Origin: Streptomyces sp. Edi2
GTDB taxonomy: Bacteria > Actinomycetota > Actinomycetes > Streptomycetales > Streptomycetaceae
NCBI RefSeq assembly: GCF_040253635.1
Contig: NZ_JBEJGX010000003.1
Location: 310,001 to 374,000, forward strand
Length of the DNA stretch: 64,000 bases
Direction of reading: 5' to 3'
Shown here piece after piece: positions 53,749-63,197 of the stretch. Position numbers and translations under genes: made by a program. The notes beneath the pieces were generated by a model, which was given only the letters and a program-made list of their open reading frames with translations, did no database searches and was not told the DNA's origin. Numbering within the stretch: the first letter of the stretch is position 1; each line of letters opens with the position of its first letter.

Positions 53749-56700
53749 CGCTGTGTGTCCGCCTCCAGGGCCTCGGCGAGGCCCGCGACGGTGGGGTTGG
53801 TGAAGACCAGGGCCGGCGGGACCCGGCGCCCGAGCCGTTCGCCGAGCCGGCCCGCGACCGTGGTGATGGTCAACGAGGTGCCACCGACGTCGAAGAAGTC
53901 GTCCTGTGGCCCGAAGTCCTCCTCGACGCCCAGGCATTCCCGCCACACTTCGGCGACGAGGAGCTGCTGCTTGGTGACGGCCCGGCGGGTGGCGGGGGCC
54001 GGGGCGGACACCGGGCGTGGGTCGGGCAGTGCGTCCCGGTCGACCTTGCCGTTCGGGGTGAGGGGGATCTCGTCGATCACGGTGTAGCTCTGCGGCAGCA
54101 TGTACGGCGGCAGTTGCTCCGCCAGGTGGGCGCGCAGTTCGGCCGGGTCCGGGGCGGGTCGGTCGGGGTGCTCGGGGATCAGGTAGGCCGCCAGCTGGTC
54201 CACGCCGGTGCGGGTACGGCGCACGGCCACCACGCACTCGGCGAGGGCGGGGTGGCTCTGGAGTGCGGACTCGATCTCGCCGAGCTCGATGCGGAAGCCG
54301 CGCACCTTGACCTGGTGGTCGTTGCGGCCGAGGAAGACCAGATTTCCGTCGGGCAGCAGCCGGACCACGTCGCCCGTGGCGTACATACGGGCGCCCGGCT
54401 CCGCGGCGTACGGGTCGGGCAGGTACGCCCCGGCCGTGCGGGCCGGCCTGCCGAGATAGCCGCGGCCGACCGCGCTGCCGCCGACGTACAGCTCGCCGCG
54501 ACAGCCCGGGGCGACCGGGCGCAGCCGCGGGTCCAGCACGTAGAGGTGCGCGTTGTCGGTCGCCCGGCCGAACGGGACGCTCGGGCGATGGCTGTGCCGG
54601 TCGAGCAGCTCCTCGGTGATCGGGCAGAACGCCGAGGTGACGGTCGCTTCGGTGGGCCCGTACTCGTTGAAGACCTGGCATCCCGGCGCGGTGGCGGACA
54701 GGATGCGGCGGGCCACCTCGTGCGGCACGGCCTCGGCGCCGGTGAACACCAGGCGTACGGAGGCGAGTCGGGGAGCGGGATCCGTACCGGACTCCAGCAG
54801 GATCCGCATCTGCGAGGGCGTCGCGTTGAGCGTGGTGATGCCGCGCGCGGCGACCTCTCGCAGGAACTCCTCGGGGTCGTAGGCGGCGGTGGGGCTCGCC
54901 AGGTGCAGTTCGGCGCCGGACACCAGGCACTGGAAGATCTCCCAGACCGAGTTGTCGAACGCCACCGAGTGGTTGAGCAGGGCCCGGTCCCGCCCGGTGA
55001 GCCGGCACAGCCGCTGGTTCCACTCCAGGAACCCGGTGATGTTGGCGTGGGTGATCGCGACGCCCTTGGGGTTGCCGGTCGAGCCGGACGTGTAGATCAC
55101 GTAGGCAAGGTGGTGCGGTTGTGCCTCCTCGGCCGGCCCGGGGTCCGCCCCGGGTTCCTGGTCCACCGCCACGAGCCGCACGCCGTCGCCGAACAGGGCC
55201 GAGGCGGGGTGCCCCGGGTCCGCGACGACCAGGCGTACGCCCGAGTCGGCCAGCAGGTACTGCAGCCGGTCCGTCGGGTAGCCGGGGTCGAGCGGGACGT
55301 AGGCGCCGCCCGCCTTCAGCACGCCCAGCAGGGCGACCACCAGCTCCACCGAGCGTTCCAGGCAGACGCCGACCAGGCTTTCGGGGCGCACGCCCCCGGC
55401 CCGCAGCTCCCGGGCCAGGGCCGAGGCCCGCGCGTCGGTCTCGGCGAACGTCAGCGTCCGGCCGTCGCCCACGACGCAGACCGCGTCCGGGGTGGTCCGC
55501 ACCTGGCGGTCCCACAGGCGGACCAGGGTGGTCGGCTCGGGCAGCGGCTCGGCCCGGTTGCCGAGGGAGAGGGCGCGCAGCTCATCGGCCGAGACGAGCT
55601 CCAGCTCGGACAGGTGGGCCGTGGCGTCGGACACCATCTGCTCGATCACCCGCAGGAAGTGCCGGCCGAGGCCCCGGACGAAGTCCGCGTCGAACAGGTC
55701 GGTGGCGTACTCGACGGAGACGCTGAGGTCACCGGCCCCGGCGGCGTGGTCCGTCACGTCGAGGGCGAGGTCGAAGCGGGCGGTGCCGAGCCGTCCCTCC
55801 AGCTCCTTGCGGTCGTACAGCTCGGTGAGGTGGCCGGCCTCCGGCTCCTCGTGCAGGGCGAACAGCACCTGGAAGAGCGGGTTGCGGCTCAGGTCGCGCT
55901 CCGGGCTCAGCTCCGCCACCAGCTTCTCGAAGGGCAGCTCCTGGTGCGCGTACGCCTGCCGCGCGACCTCGCGGACCCGGCCCAGCAGCTCGCGCCAGGT
56001 CGGGTCACCGGACAGGTCGGTGCGCAGGACGACGGTGTTCACGAAGTAGCCGACCACCTCGTCCAGTTCGGGGCGCGGCCGGCCGCCAGCCAGGGTGCCG
56101 ACGGCGACATCGCTCTCGTCGGCGTACCGGCCGAGCAGCACCTGCAACGGGGCCAGCAGGCCCATGAACAGGGTGACACCCTCGGCCCGGCACAGCGTGC
56201 GCAGCCGGTGCGCCAAGTCGGCGGGGATGCGCAGCAGTTCGCGGCGGCCGCGGTGGCTCGCGACGGCCGGCCGGGGTCGGCTGGTCGGCAGCTCCAGGGC
56301 GGGCACGCCGGACAGCCGGGTGCGCCAGTGGTCGAGCAGCCGCTCCAGCTCGGCGCCGGTGAGCCGTTCGCGCTGCCAGGCCGCGTAGTCGGCGTACGTC
56401 ACGGGCAGCGGTGCCGGGGCGGGGCGGCGGCCGGCGGCGAGCTCCGTGTAGAGCTCGCCCAGTTCCCGCACCATCAGGTCGACCGATGCGCCGTCACATG
56501 CGAGGTGATGAATCGTCAGCAACGTGAGGTCACGGCTCGGGGTGCGCAGCACGTCCGCGCGCAGCAGCGGTGGGCGGTCGAGGGCGAAGGGGGCGCGGAT
56601 CCGCTCGGTCACCAGCGCGTCCAGATCCTCCTCGGCGACCTCGGTGCGACGCAGCGGTACCGGTCCCGGCTCGCGCAGTTCGGGGCGGCCCCGCCCGTCG

Positions 56701-58679
56701 ACGGCGACGAGGGCCGTGCGCAGCGCCGGGTGCCGTCGCACCAGCGCGGACAGGCAGTCCTGCAGCAGCGTCAGGTCGACGCGCCCGCCGGGCAGGCCCA
56801 GGGCGACGGGCAGGTGGTAGGCGGGACTTGCGTCGTTCAGCTGCTCGAAGAACCAGATCCGCTCCTGGCCGAAGGAGAGTTCGGCGGTCGCGGCCGCGGG
56901 GATCGGCTCGTCGTCCGAGGGCGCCACGCCGATCAGGGCGGCGGCGAGCGTGACGGGTGTCGGATGCGCGAAGACCGACTGGGCGTCGACCGGCACGCCG
57001 AGCTCCGCACGCAGCCGGGCCACGGCCCGTACCGCGGTGAGCGACTGGCCGCCCAGGCCGAAGAAGTCGTCGTACGGGGACACGTCGTCGAGCCCGAGCA
57101 CCTCGGCCCACACGCGGCGCACCGCCGCGGTGTGCGGCGGCAGCGGGGCGTCGTCGGGCACCGGCCCGCTCGCCCGGACCGGGCTGTACGGGATCCGCCG
57201 CACGGCGCCGCGGTCGGCCTTGCCCGCAGGGGTGCGGGGCAGGGCGTCGAGCACTGCGTAGCCCTGGGCCACCATGTGGGCGGGCAGCCGCTGCGCGAGG
57301 TGGTCACGGACCTGGCGGGACAGGTCCTCGGATACGTTCCGCACATCGTGCGCGGGCACGAGGTACGCCAGCAACTGGTCGCCGCCGGCCGCCTCGCGGT
57401 CGACGACCACCACCGCGTCCGTGACGAGGGGGTGGCTGCGCACACAGGCCTCGATCTCGCCGAGCTCGATGCGGAAGCCGCGCACCTTGACCTGGTCGTC
57501 GTTGCGACCCAGCACCTCCAGCATGCCGTCGGCGGACCACCGGGCGAGGTCGCCGGTCCGGTACAGGCGCCCGGAGGCGTCCCCGAACGGGTCGGGCACG
57601 AACCGGTCGGCGGTCAGCGCGGGCCGGTTGAGGTAGCCGCGCGCCACGCCCGCGCCGCCGATCCACAGCTCGCCGGTGACTCCTGGGCCGGCCTCCCGCC
57701 CGCCCTCGTCGACGACGTGCAGCCGGGTGTTGGGCAGGGCCGTGCCGACCGTGACCCGGTCGGCCACGGCGTCGATGCGGGCGGCGGTGGCCCACACCGT
57801 CGCCTCGGTCGGCCCGTACAGGTTCCACAGGGTGCCGCAGGTGGCGAGCAGGTCGCGGGCCAGCTGCGGATCGAGCGGCTCACCGCCCGACAGCAGTACC
57901 CGGCCGTGCCCGTCGCTCCAGCCGGACGCCAGCAGCATCCGCCAGGTGGTGGGGGTCGCCTGGACGACGTTCACACCCGCCTCGGCGATGGTGGCGGCCA
58001 GCAGCTCGGGGTCGGTGTTGGCGGCGCGCGGGGCCATCACCACCGTCGCTCCCCGGGTCAGCGGCAAGAACAGCTCCAGTACCGAGATGTCGAACGACAG
58101 CGGGGTCAGCGCGAGGACCCGGTCGTCCGCCCCGAGGCCGGGGCGTTCGGCCACACTCCGCAGGAACGAGGCGATCGCCGCGTGGTCGACGGCCACGCCC
58201 TTGGGCAGGCCGGTCGAACCGGAGGTGTAGATGACGTAAGCCAGGTGGTGCGGGTGTACCACCGGGGCCACCGGTGCGGCAGGTTCCGCGGGGAGATCCT
58301 CGACCAGCAGGACGTCGGCCACGCCGGACGCCAGGGCCTGCGCGCGGTGGTCCGCGTCGCACAGCCACAGCCCGGCCCTCGAGTCGGTGATCATGTGCCG
58401 CAGCCGCCCGGCCGGGTAGCTCGGGTCGAGGGGCAGGTAAGCGGCGCCCGACTTCAGGATGCCGAGCAGGGCCACGACCATCTCGACCGAGCGGCCGAGA
58501 CAGACGCCGACCAGGTTCTCCGGTCCGATGCCGCGTGCCTGCAGCTCGGCGGCGACTGCCGTGGCCCGGCGGTCCACGTCGGCGTAGGTGGCGCGGTGTG
58601 CTCCCGCGACGACGGCGACCGCGTCGGGTGTCGCGGCTGCCTGCTGTTCCCACAGTGCGACCAGGGTGGTCGGCGCCAT
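53745..58679 (-). CDS. Nonribosomal peptide synthetase, A-T-C-A-T
   Basis: A 1644-residue protein starting MAPTTLVALWEQQAAATPDA with AAAGGAT before the ATG. Adenylation domain 1 (residues 1-500, YTSGSTGLPKG, YGPTEATVW), carrier 1 (515-580, Ser in DDFFGLGGQSL), condensation domain (600-1030, HHLACDG), adenylation 2 (1045-1540, YTSGSTGNPKG), carrier 2 (1575-1640, DDFFDVGGTSL). The ten-residue code of A1 reads D-I-L-Q-L-G-L-V-W-K, very close to the glycine code DILQLGLIWK. A2 reads D-N-W-N-F-G-E-V-T-K, which I cannot assign. There is no thioesterase at the end and no starter condensation domain, so it starts a chain and passes it on. Confidence 0.92.
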   Translation of the reverse strand: MAPTTLVALWEQQAAATPDAVAVVAGAHRATYADVDRRATAVAAELQARGIGPENLVGVCLGRSVEMVVALLGILKSGAAYLPLDPSYPAGRLRHMITDSRAGLWLCDADHRAQALASGVADVLLVEDLPAEPAAPVAPVVHPHHLAYVIYTSGSTGLPKGVAVDHAAIASFLRSVAERPGLGADDRVLALTPLSFDISVLELFLPLTRGATVVMAPRAANTDPELLAATIAEAGVNVVQATPTTWRMLLASGWSDGHGRVLLSGGEPLDPQLARDLLATCGTLWNLYGPTEATVWATAARIDAVADRVTVGTALPNTRLHVVDEGGREAGPGVTGELWIGGAGVARGYLNRPALTADRFVPDPFGDASGRLYRTGDLARWSADGMLEVLGRNDDQVKVRGFRIELGEIEACVRSHPLVTDAVVVVDREAAGGDQLLAYLVPAHDVRNVSEDLSRQVRDHLAQRLPAHMVAQGYAVLDALPRTPAGKADRGAVRRIPYSPVRASGPVPDDAPLPPHTAAVRRVWAEVLGLDDVSPYDDFFGLGGQSLTAVRAVARLRAELGVPVDAQSVFAHPTPVTLAAALIGVAPSDDEPIPAAATAELSFGQERIWFFEQLNDASPAYHLPVALGLPGGRVDLTLLQDCLSALVRRHPALRTALVAVDGRGRPELREPGPVPLRRTEVAEEDLDALVTERIRAPFALDRPPLLRADVLRTPSRDLTLLTIHHLACDGASVDLMVRELGELYTELAAGRRPAPAPLPVTYADYAAWQRERLTGAELERLLDHWRTRLSGVPALELPTSRPRPAVASHRGRRELLRIPADLAHRLRTLCRAEGVTLFMGLLAPLQVLLGRYADESDVAVGTLAGGRPRPELDEVVGYFVNTVVLRTDLSGDPTWRELLGRVREVARQAYAHQELPFEKLVAELSPERDLSRNPLFQVLFALHEEPEAGHLTELYDRKELEGRLGTARFDLALDVTDHAAGAGDLSVSVEYATDLFDADFVRGLGRHFLRVIEQMVSDATAHLSELELVSADELRALSLGNRAEPLPEPTTLVRLWDRQVRTTPDAVCVVGDGRTLTFAETDARASALARELRAGGVRPESLVGVCLERSVELVVALLGVLKAGGAYVPLDPGYPTDRLQYLLADSGVRLVVADPGHPASALFGDGVRLVAVDQEPGADPGPAEEAQPHHLAYVIYTSGSTGNPKGVAITHANITGFLEWNQRLCRLTGRDRALLNHSVAFDNSVWEIFQCLVSGAELHLASPTAAYDPEEFLREVAARGITTLNATPSQMRILLESGTDPAPRLASVRLVFTGAEAVPHEVARRILSATAPGCQVFNEYGPTEATVTSAFCPITEELLDRHSHRPSVPFGRATDNAHLYVLDPRLRPVAPGCRGELYVGGSAVGRGYLGRPARTAGAYLPDPYAAEPGARMYATGDVVRLLPDGNLVFLGRNDHQVKVRGFRIELGEIESALQSHPALAECVVAVRRTRTGVDQLAAYLIPEHPDRPAPDPAELRAHLAEQLPPYMLPQSYTVIDEIPLTPNGKVDRDALPDPRPVSAPAPATRRAVTKQQLLVAEVWRECLGVEEDFGPQDDFFDVGGTSLTITTVAGRLGERLGRRVPPALVFTNPTVAGLAEALEADTQR

Positions 58680-58693
58680 GAACGGATCCTTTC

Positions 58694-59638
58694 TCAGCCC
58701 CGCGCGGGGAAGGCGCGCGTGATCGTCTCTGCCAGCTGTCGTTCCGCGCCGCGCACATACAGGTGGGGGGCACCAGGAAACAGGTGCAGTGCGAAGTCGG
58801 CCGAGGTGTGCTTGCGCCAGTCGGCGAGTTCCGTCCCGTCGACGCTGTCGTCGTCCGAGCCGGCCAGAACGGTCAGGGGACAGGGCAGGGGTGCCTCGGC
58901 CCGGTGTGTGTACGTCTCGCACAGCGTCAGGTCCGCGCGCAGCAGCGGCAGCAGTATCGTCTGCAACTGGGCGTCCAGGCCGTCGAATTCGGCCGTGGCG
59001 AGCAGCTCGTCGGCCGGCAGCGTGTGCCGGGGGGCGCGGTCCGGCAGGCCGGGGGCGCGCATGCCCGACAGGAACAGGTGCTCGGGCAGCCGCCTGCCGA
59101 GGGCCCGGAGCCGTCGGGCGGTCTCGAAGGCGATCAGGGAGCCCATGCTGTGCCCGAAGAAGGCGTACGGCAGGTCGGTGCGGTCCGCGAGAAGCGGCGC
59201 GAGCGCGGCCACGGCCTCGTCCAGGGACGTCAGGGCCGGTTCGGTGAACCGGGTCTCCCGGCCGGGCAACTGGACCGTACAGACCTCGACGGTGTCCGGC
59301 AGGTGCGCCGCCAGCCGGTAGGCGGACGCGCCGGCCCCGGCGTGCGGGAAGACGAACAGCCGCCGCCGCGCGGTGCGCGCGCGGCTGCCGAGTCCGCGCA
59401 GCCAGGCCGCCGCGAGGCCGTCGGCCGTCCTCGTCGGCGCGCGCACGGAGCGCGGGGTCAGGTCGGTCCACACTTCCTCGATATGGTCCAGGCAGTCCTG
59501 GCGGGTGCCCTGCGCGCCGGTGGCGGTCCAGCCGGCGGGCAGGGCACGGTCGGCGAACCAGACCGAGTACTGCTCCTCGTCGTTCACCACGACGACGTAC
59601 CGGTCCCCGGTGGGGCGCAGCTCGGGCGAGGCGCTCAT
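58694..59638 (-). CDS. MbtH-like domain fused to type II thioesterase
   Basis: A 314-residue protein. Residues 12-65 are MbtH-like: YVVVVNDEEQYSVWF, LPAGWTATGAQGTRQDCLDH and IEEVWTDLTPRS, with the three conserved Trp. After a linker the thioesterase follows: FVFPHAGAGASAYRLAAHLP, the nucleophile in FFGHSMGSLIAFE, Asp and His in SDDDSVDGT and FPGAPHLYV. MbtH proteins support adenylation domains; type II thioesterases clear misprimed carriers. Here both are one chain. The gap to the NRPS start is 14 bases. Confidence 0.88.
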   Translation of the reverse strand: MSASPELRPTGDRYVVVVNDEEQYSVWFADRALPAGWTATGAQGTRQDCLDHIEEVWTDLTPRSVRAPTRTADGLAAAWLRGLGSRARTARRRLFVFPHAGAGASAYRLAAHLPDTVEVCTVQLPGRETRFTEPALTSLDEAVAALAPLLADRTDLPYAFFGHSMGSLIAFETARRLRALGRRLPEHLFLSGMRAPGLPDRAPRHTLPADELLATAEFDGLDAQLQTILLPLLRADLTLCETYTHRAEAPLPCPLTVLAGSDDDSVDGTELADWRKHTSADFALHLFPGAPHLYVRGAERQLAETITRAFPARG

Positions 59639-59641
59639 GCG

Positions 59642-60661
59642 TCAGACCCCCACGCCGGTGAAGAAGTCGCTCTCGCGGCGGCCCCGGCCTGCGGCGACGA
59701 CCCGGTCGTGCACCCACTTGCCGACGGCGAGGTCGAGTACGCCGAGCCCGAACGGCGAGAAGACCGCCGGGCGCGCGACGTCCCGGTGCAGCCGCCCGCG
59801 CAGCAGGTCGCCGAGGGTGCCGTCGACGAAGTCCCGGTTGCCGGTGCGCTGTTCGGTCAGGTGCAGCGAGGTGTGCTCGCGTACGGCGTGGTCGATGTCG
59901 TCGGTGACGTTCTGGGCGGCGAGGATCATCTTGGGGGCGAGGTCGCGCAGGGACAGGTGCAGGACCACCGGGTTGTGCGCCAGCAGCCGGGGGTCGTGCA
60001 GGTGCGGTTCGCCGGCCACGGTGGCCAGCAGCACCAGGTCGCAGTCGGTGAACGCGTCCTCCACCGTGCCGGCGACCTCGATCTCGGCGTCGGTGTGCTC
60101 GGCCATGACCGCGCCGAAGCGGCCCGCCGCCGCCGGGTCGAGGTCGAAGAGCCGGAAGCCGTCGATCTCCCAGTCGAGATCACGCAGGAACCGCCATACG
60201 TGCTGGGCGATCAGACCCGTGCCCACGATGCCGACCCGGCGGGCTCGGCGGTCGCCGAGCAGCGTCTGCGCGCCGAGCACCGCGGACGCAGCGGTCCGCG
60301 TCGCCGAGACGATCGAGGACTCCATGCAGGCGAACGGGTACCCGGTGACGCAGTCGTTGAGGATCAGCGTCGCCGAGGCGCGGGGGATTCCGTGGCGCGT
60401 GTTGTCCGGAAAACTGGCGATCCACTTGTTGCCGGCGACCTCGAACTCGCCTCCCAGATAGGCGGGCAGGGAGATGATGCGCGACCGGCTCTGGTGCGGG
60501 AAGCGCAGGAACGAGCTGTGCGGGTTCGCGCTCTGACCGGCGTCGTGCGCGAGGTAGGCGGCACGGACGACCTCGACGAGCTCCGGACGGTGACGGTCCG
60601 TCTCGGCGGCGATCTCGCCCGCGCCGATCACGGTCATGGGCGGTGGGGCCAGGGTGGACAC
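59642..60661 (-). CDS. sbnB: 2,3-diaminopropionate biosynthesis protein SbnB-like
   Basis: A 339-residue ornithine-cyclodeaminase/mu-crystallin family protein. GTG 60661 has AAGGAGA 8 bases upstream. SRIISLPAYLGGEFEVAGNK, IVSATRTAASAVLGAQTLLG and the NAD-binding GIVGTGLIAQHVWRFL are family marks. SbnB oxidatively cleaves N-(2-amino-2-carboxyethyl)-L-glutamate to 2,3-diaminopropionate and 2-oxoglutarate. It lies 14 bases after sbnA and 3 bases before the MbtH-thioesterase gene, so these form one operon. Confidence 0.9.
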   Translation of the reverse strand: MSTLAPPPMTVIGAGEIAAETDRHRPELVEVVRAAYLAHDAGQSANPHSSFLRFPHQSRSRIISLPAYLGGEFEVAGNKWIASFPDNTRHGIPRASATLILNDCVTGYPFACMESSIVSATRTAASAVLGAQTLLGDRRARRVGIVGTGLIAQHVWRFLRDLDWEIDGFRLFDLDPAAAGRFGAVMAEHTDAEIEVAGTVEDAFTDCDLVLLATVAGEPHLHDPRLLAHNPVVLHLSLRDLAPKMILAAQNVTDDIDHAVREHTSLHLTEQRTGNRDFVDGTLGDLLRGRLHRDVARPAVFSPFGLGVLDLAVGKWVHDRVVAAGRGRRESDFFTGVGV

Positions 60662-60675
60662 GGGGTGGCTCTCCT

Positions 60676-61692
60676 TCAGTTGACGGCCAGGGCTTCGACG
60701 CCGGCGGGCGCTGCCGCTTCCGCGCGCAGCTGCTGGACCCACGTGGGGTCGTAGACGGTCCGGGCGTAGGCGTGGCCGCGGTCGGCGGCGATGAAGGCGA
60801 CCCGGGGGCGGTGTGCGCCGGGTCGCTGACGAGCGAAGTAGTCCTGGACGGCGGCATAGGTGCTGCCGGTGGAACCTCCCGCGTACAGGCCGTACTTGGC
60901 GACCAGGGCGCCGCAGGCCTCGACGGCGCGCACCTCGGAGACGATCTCGACCTGGTCGATCAGCGCCTGACCGCACAGCGGCGGCACGATGCTGGAGCCG
61001 ATGCCGGGGATCCGCCGCTTCTTCGGCGGGCCTCCGAAGATCACCGAGCCTTCGGTGTCGACAGCGACGACCACGCAGCCCGGGTACGTTTCCTTGACCC
61101 GGTGGGAGAGCCCGGCGATCGTGCCGCCCGTGCCCACGCCGACGAAGAGGTAGTCGAGCGGGCCGGCCTGCGCGATCAACTCGCCCGCGGTGAAGCGGTA
61201 ATGCGCGTCGCGGGCATCCGGATTGGCGTACTGGTTGGGCCAATAGGCCGAGTCGAGTTCGACCAGCAGTTCCCGCACCCGGGACAGCCGGGTCTTGAGG
61301 TAGCTGCCCGCCGCATCACGAAGGGAAACTTTCTCCACCCGCCCGCACAGCAGCCGGAGTTGGGCCTCGGTGGCCTCGTTGCAGTTCGGATCGATGACCG
61401 GGACGAACGAGATGCCGAGCAAGCGGCAGTAGAAAGCCAGGGCCAGCGCGAAATTGCCGGACGACGACTCGACCACCGTGGTGTCCTGCGTTATCTCCCC
61501 GCGACCGATCGCCTGTTCCAAAATCCACAGTGCCGAACGGTCCTTGGTACTTCCGGCGGGATTGCAGAATTCCAGCTTCGCGACGATGTCACACTGCTCG
61601 TCCGCCAGCGGAATCAGTGGGGTGCCCATAAGGCCCCCGCGAATTTGCCTTGCCCGTCCGATCAGAGATTGATCAGCACGTTTGTCTAGCAT
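60676..61692 (-). CDS. sbnA: 2,3-diaminopropionate biosynthesis protein SbnA-like
   Basis: A 338-residue fold-type II PLP enzyme starting MLDKRADQSLIGRARQIRGG. The PLP lysine is in FCNPAGSTKDRSA, with the phosphate loop VGTGGTIAGLSHRV. The family is cysteine-synthase-like; SbnA makes N-(2-amino-2-carboxyethyl)-L-glutamate from O-phosphoserine and glutamate. It starts the operon sbnA-sbnB-mbtH/TE-NRPS. TTGAG repeats at 61726-61741 lie 34 bases upstream. Confidence 0.9.
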   Translation of the reverse strand: MLDKRADQSLIGRARQIRGGLMGTPLIPLADEQCDIVAKLEFCNPAGSTKDRSALWILEQAIGRGEITQDTTVVESSSGNFALALAFYCRLLGISFVPVIDPNCNEATEAQLRLLCGRVEKVSLRDAAGSYLKTRLSRVRELLVELDSAYWPNQYANPDARDAHYRFTAGELIAQAGPLDYLFVGVGTGGTIAGLSHRVKETYPGCVVVAVDTEGSVIFGGPPKKRRIPGIGSSIVPPLCGQALIDQVEIVSEVRAVEACGALVAKYGLYAGGSTGSTYAAVQDYFARQRPGAHRPRVAFIAADRGHAYARTVYDPTWVQQLRAEAAAPAGVEALAVN

Positions 61693-61725
61693 GAGCCGAG
61701 TGTGGCATGGGATCGGTCGAGGCGG

Positions 61726-61741
61726 CTCAACCACGACTCAA
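61726..61741. promoter_or_regulatory. Two TTGAG direct repeats at 11-bp period upstream of sbnA
   Basis: On the minus strand the heptamers TTGAGTC (61741-61735) and TTGAGCC (61730-61724) are 11 bases apart. The same heptamers, in the order TTGAGCC, TTGAGTC, occur at 37249-37266 and at 52256-52271. This fits a SARP-type activator site for the sbnA-NRPS operon. Confidence 0.55.
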
Positions 61742-61955
61742 GTGTGGTACGAGAAGAGTTTGCTGTGGGAAAAGAGAGGAGCTGTTCAACTGTCCACGAC
61801 GGATGGTTGAACAGCCCTCAGCGTCAGGGCAGACCTCCGTGCGGACCGCCTGCACGCCTGCCTGGAAGAGGCTTCATGGCGGCCAGACCCTCACCGGTCG
61901 GCAACACCACCCGGTCAGGCCGAGCAATCACGTTCGATGGTTACTGAGCTTGAAC

Positions 61956-62337
61956 TCATGAAGTCGTAGGGCTGAGGGTCAACCCGGTTCCGTGGTGGAA
62001 GCGGCGGCCTATCACAGTCTTGATCCGCGACAGCGTCCACCGCTGATCCGGCCGGCCGTGCGCGACCGGCCCCTTCGCCAACCCCGCTTCCAGCTGGGCA
62101 AACTGCGCCTCGCTCAGCCTGGGCGGCGAGGCCGAACCCACCGAGCGCACGGCCCGCGGCCCACTCTTGTCCCAGGCCCGCCGCCACCGCTGTACGGACC
62201 GGGCGCTCACCCGCAACTCCTTGGCGATCGCCAAGCTGGGCTCGCCCCGGGCGAACCCCCTCTGCCGCGTTCATCCGGATCCCCTCGCGGAACTGCCGAC
62301 GCTCGTCCGACAGACCGCTGCCCTGCGCATACCCCAT
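61956..62337 (-). pseudogene. IS630-family transposase N-terminal remnant
   Basis: Frame 1 starts MGYAQGSGLSDERRQFREGI at 62337; after a GGGGG run near 62257 the match continues in the next frame as FARGEPSLAIAKELRVSARS and VQRWRRAWDKSGPRAVRSVG, then GRPDQRWTLSRIKTVIGRRF. The sequence ends at 61956 without the DDE region. It is a truncated and frameshifted remnant. Confidence 0.7.
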
Positions 62338-62628
62338 GACAACGGCCTACCGCGAGAATCAAGCTCCGTCAGCGACTGCGACAACCCGAGTTCAAGCTCA
62401 GTAGTACTCCAACGCCGTTGCGTTTAGCGGCGGGAGCGGGGTGCAAGGCCGGTTTCCATGATGTGGATCCAGCACCGCGTCCACCAGCGCGAAATCCACG
62501 ATCTGGGTCAGCTCGCCGAGGTGTCCCGGCGCGTGGACACCCGCGGCGGTCTCGCTGGTGCGGGCGATGGCAGACTTCTCTTGCAACGGGACCCCTGGTT
62601 CCTGATCATCTTGCTCGACACAAGTGAT

Positions 62629-63173
62629 CTACCAGAGGTCCCGTTCTCCTTCATCAGCAGCTTGACGAACCACCGACCGGCCAAACGCAACGGCGTTGGC
62701 GTCCAGGTCCAGGACGTACCAGCCGGTCAGCTCCCGGCCACACACCGAGATCCAGGGAAAGCCCCCGGGCCGCAGGGCGAGCAGTGTCCACACCACGCGC
62801 CGTATCCCGGCGCGGACGCGCTCGTCCCGCGCCGCCACCGGGCCGTCGATCGCCTCCAGCATGCTCGCAGGGTGCTGTCTGAGACGGGTCGCGGGAACAA
62901 CTTCCGCCAATGATGCCGGAGTTGCTCGACCACCAGCACGTTCGTCGCGCCAAGCGCGATCCGACAGGCCAGCCGCACCAGCGTAATGCCTCGGTCGCGC
63001 CACCCAGGCCCGGTGCCCTTGGGGAGCGCGGCCGTAAGGCCCGGGTCAGCCCGACCCGGTCGGCGATGCGGCGCAACAGCACGATGCCCGCCTGCCCAAC
63101 CCCAGAGCCACCAGTAGGGACGGCAATCCGTCCACGGTCGTCCGGAGGAAGGCCATGAGGCGTTGTCCGCCAC
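62629..63173 (-). pseudogene. IS1380-family transposase N-terminal remnant
   Basis: The minus strand from 63173 reads VLLRRIADRVGLTRALTAAL, GWRDRGITLVRLACRIALGA and TNVLVVEQLRHHWRKLF; the match moves between two frames near 62890 and continues AIDGPVAARDERVRAGIRRV, FPWISVCGRELTGWYVLDLD, then is lost and stops at 62629. This is the first 40% of an IS1380 transposase including the first Asp region (LDLDA). The C-terminal end of such a transposase is at the left border of the island. Confidence 0.7.
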
Positions 63174-63197
63174 GGCGTACCGCGCCGTGGCGCATGC

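Noticed and set aside
53727..59321. An 1864-codon plus-strand frame opposite the NRPS
   Set aside because: It is the antisense shadow of the NRPS and the MbtH-TE gene. Long antisense frames are common opposite high-GC genes; no motif is recognisable.
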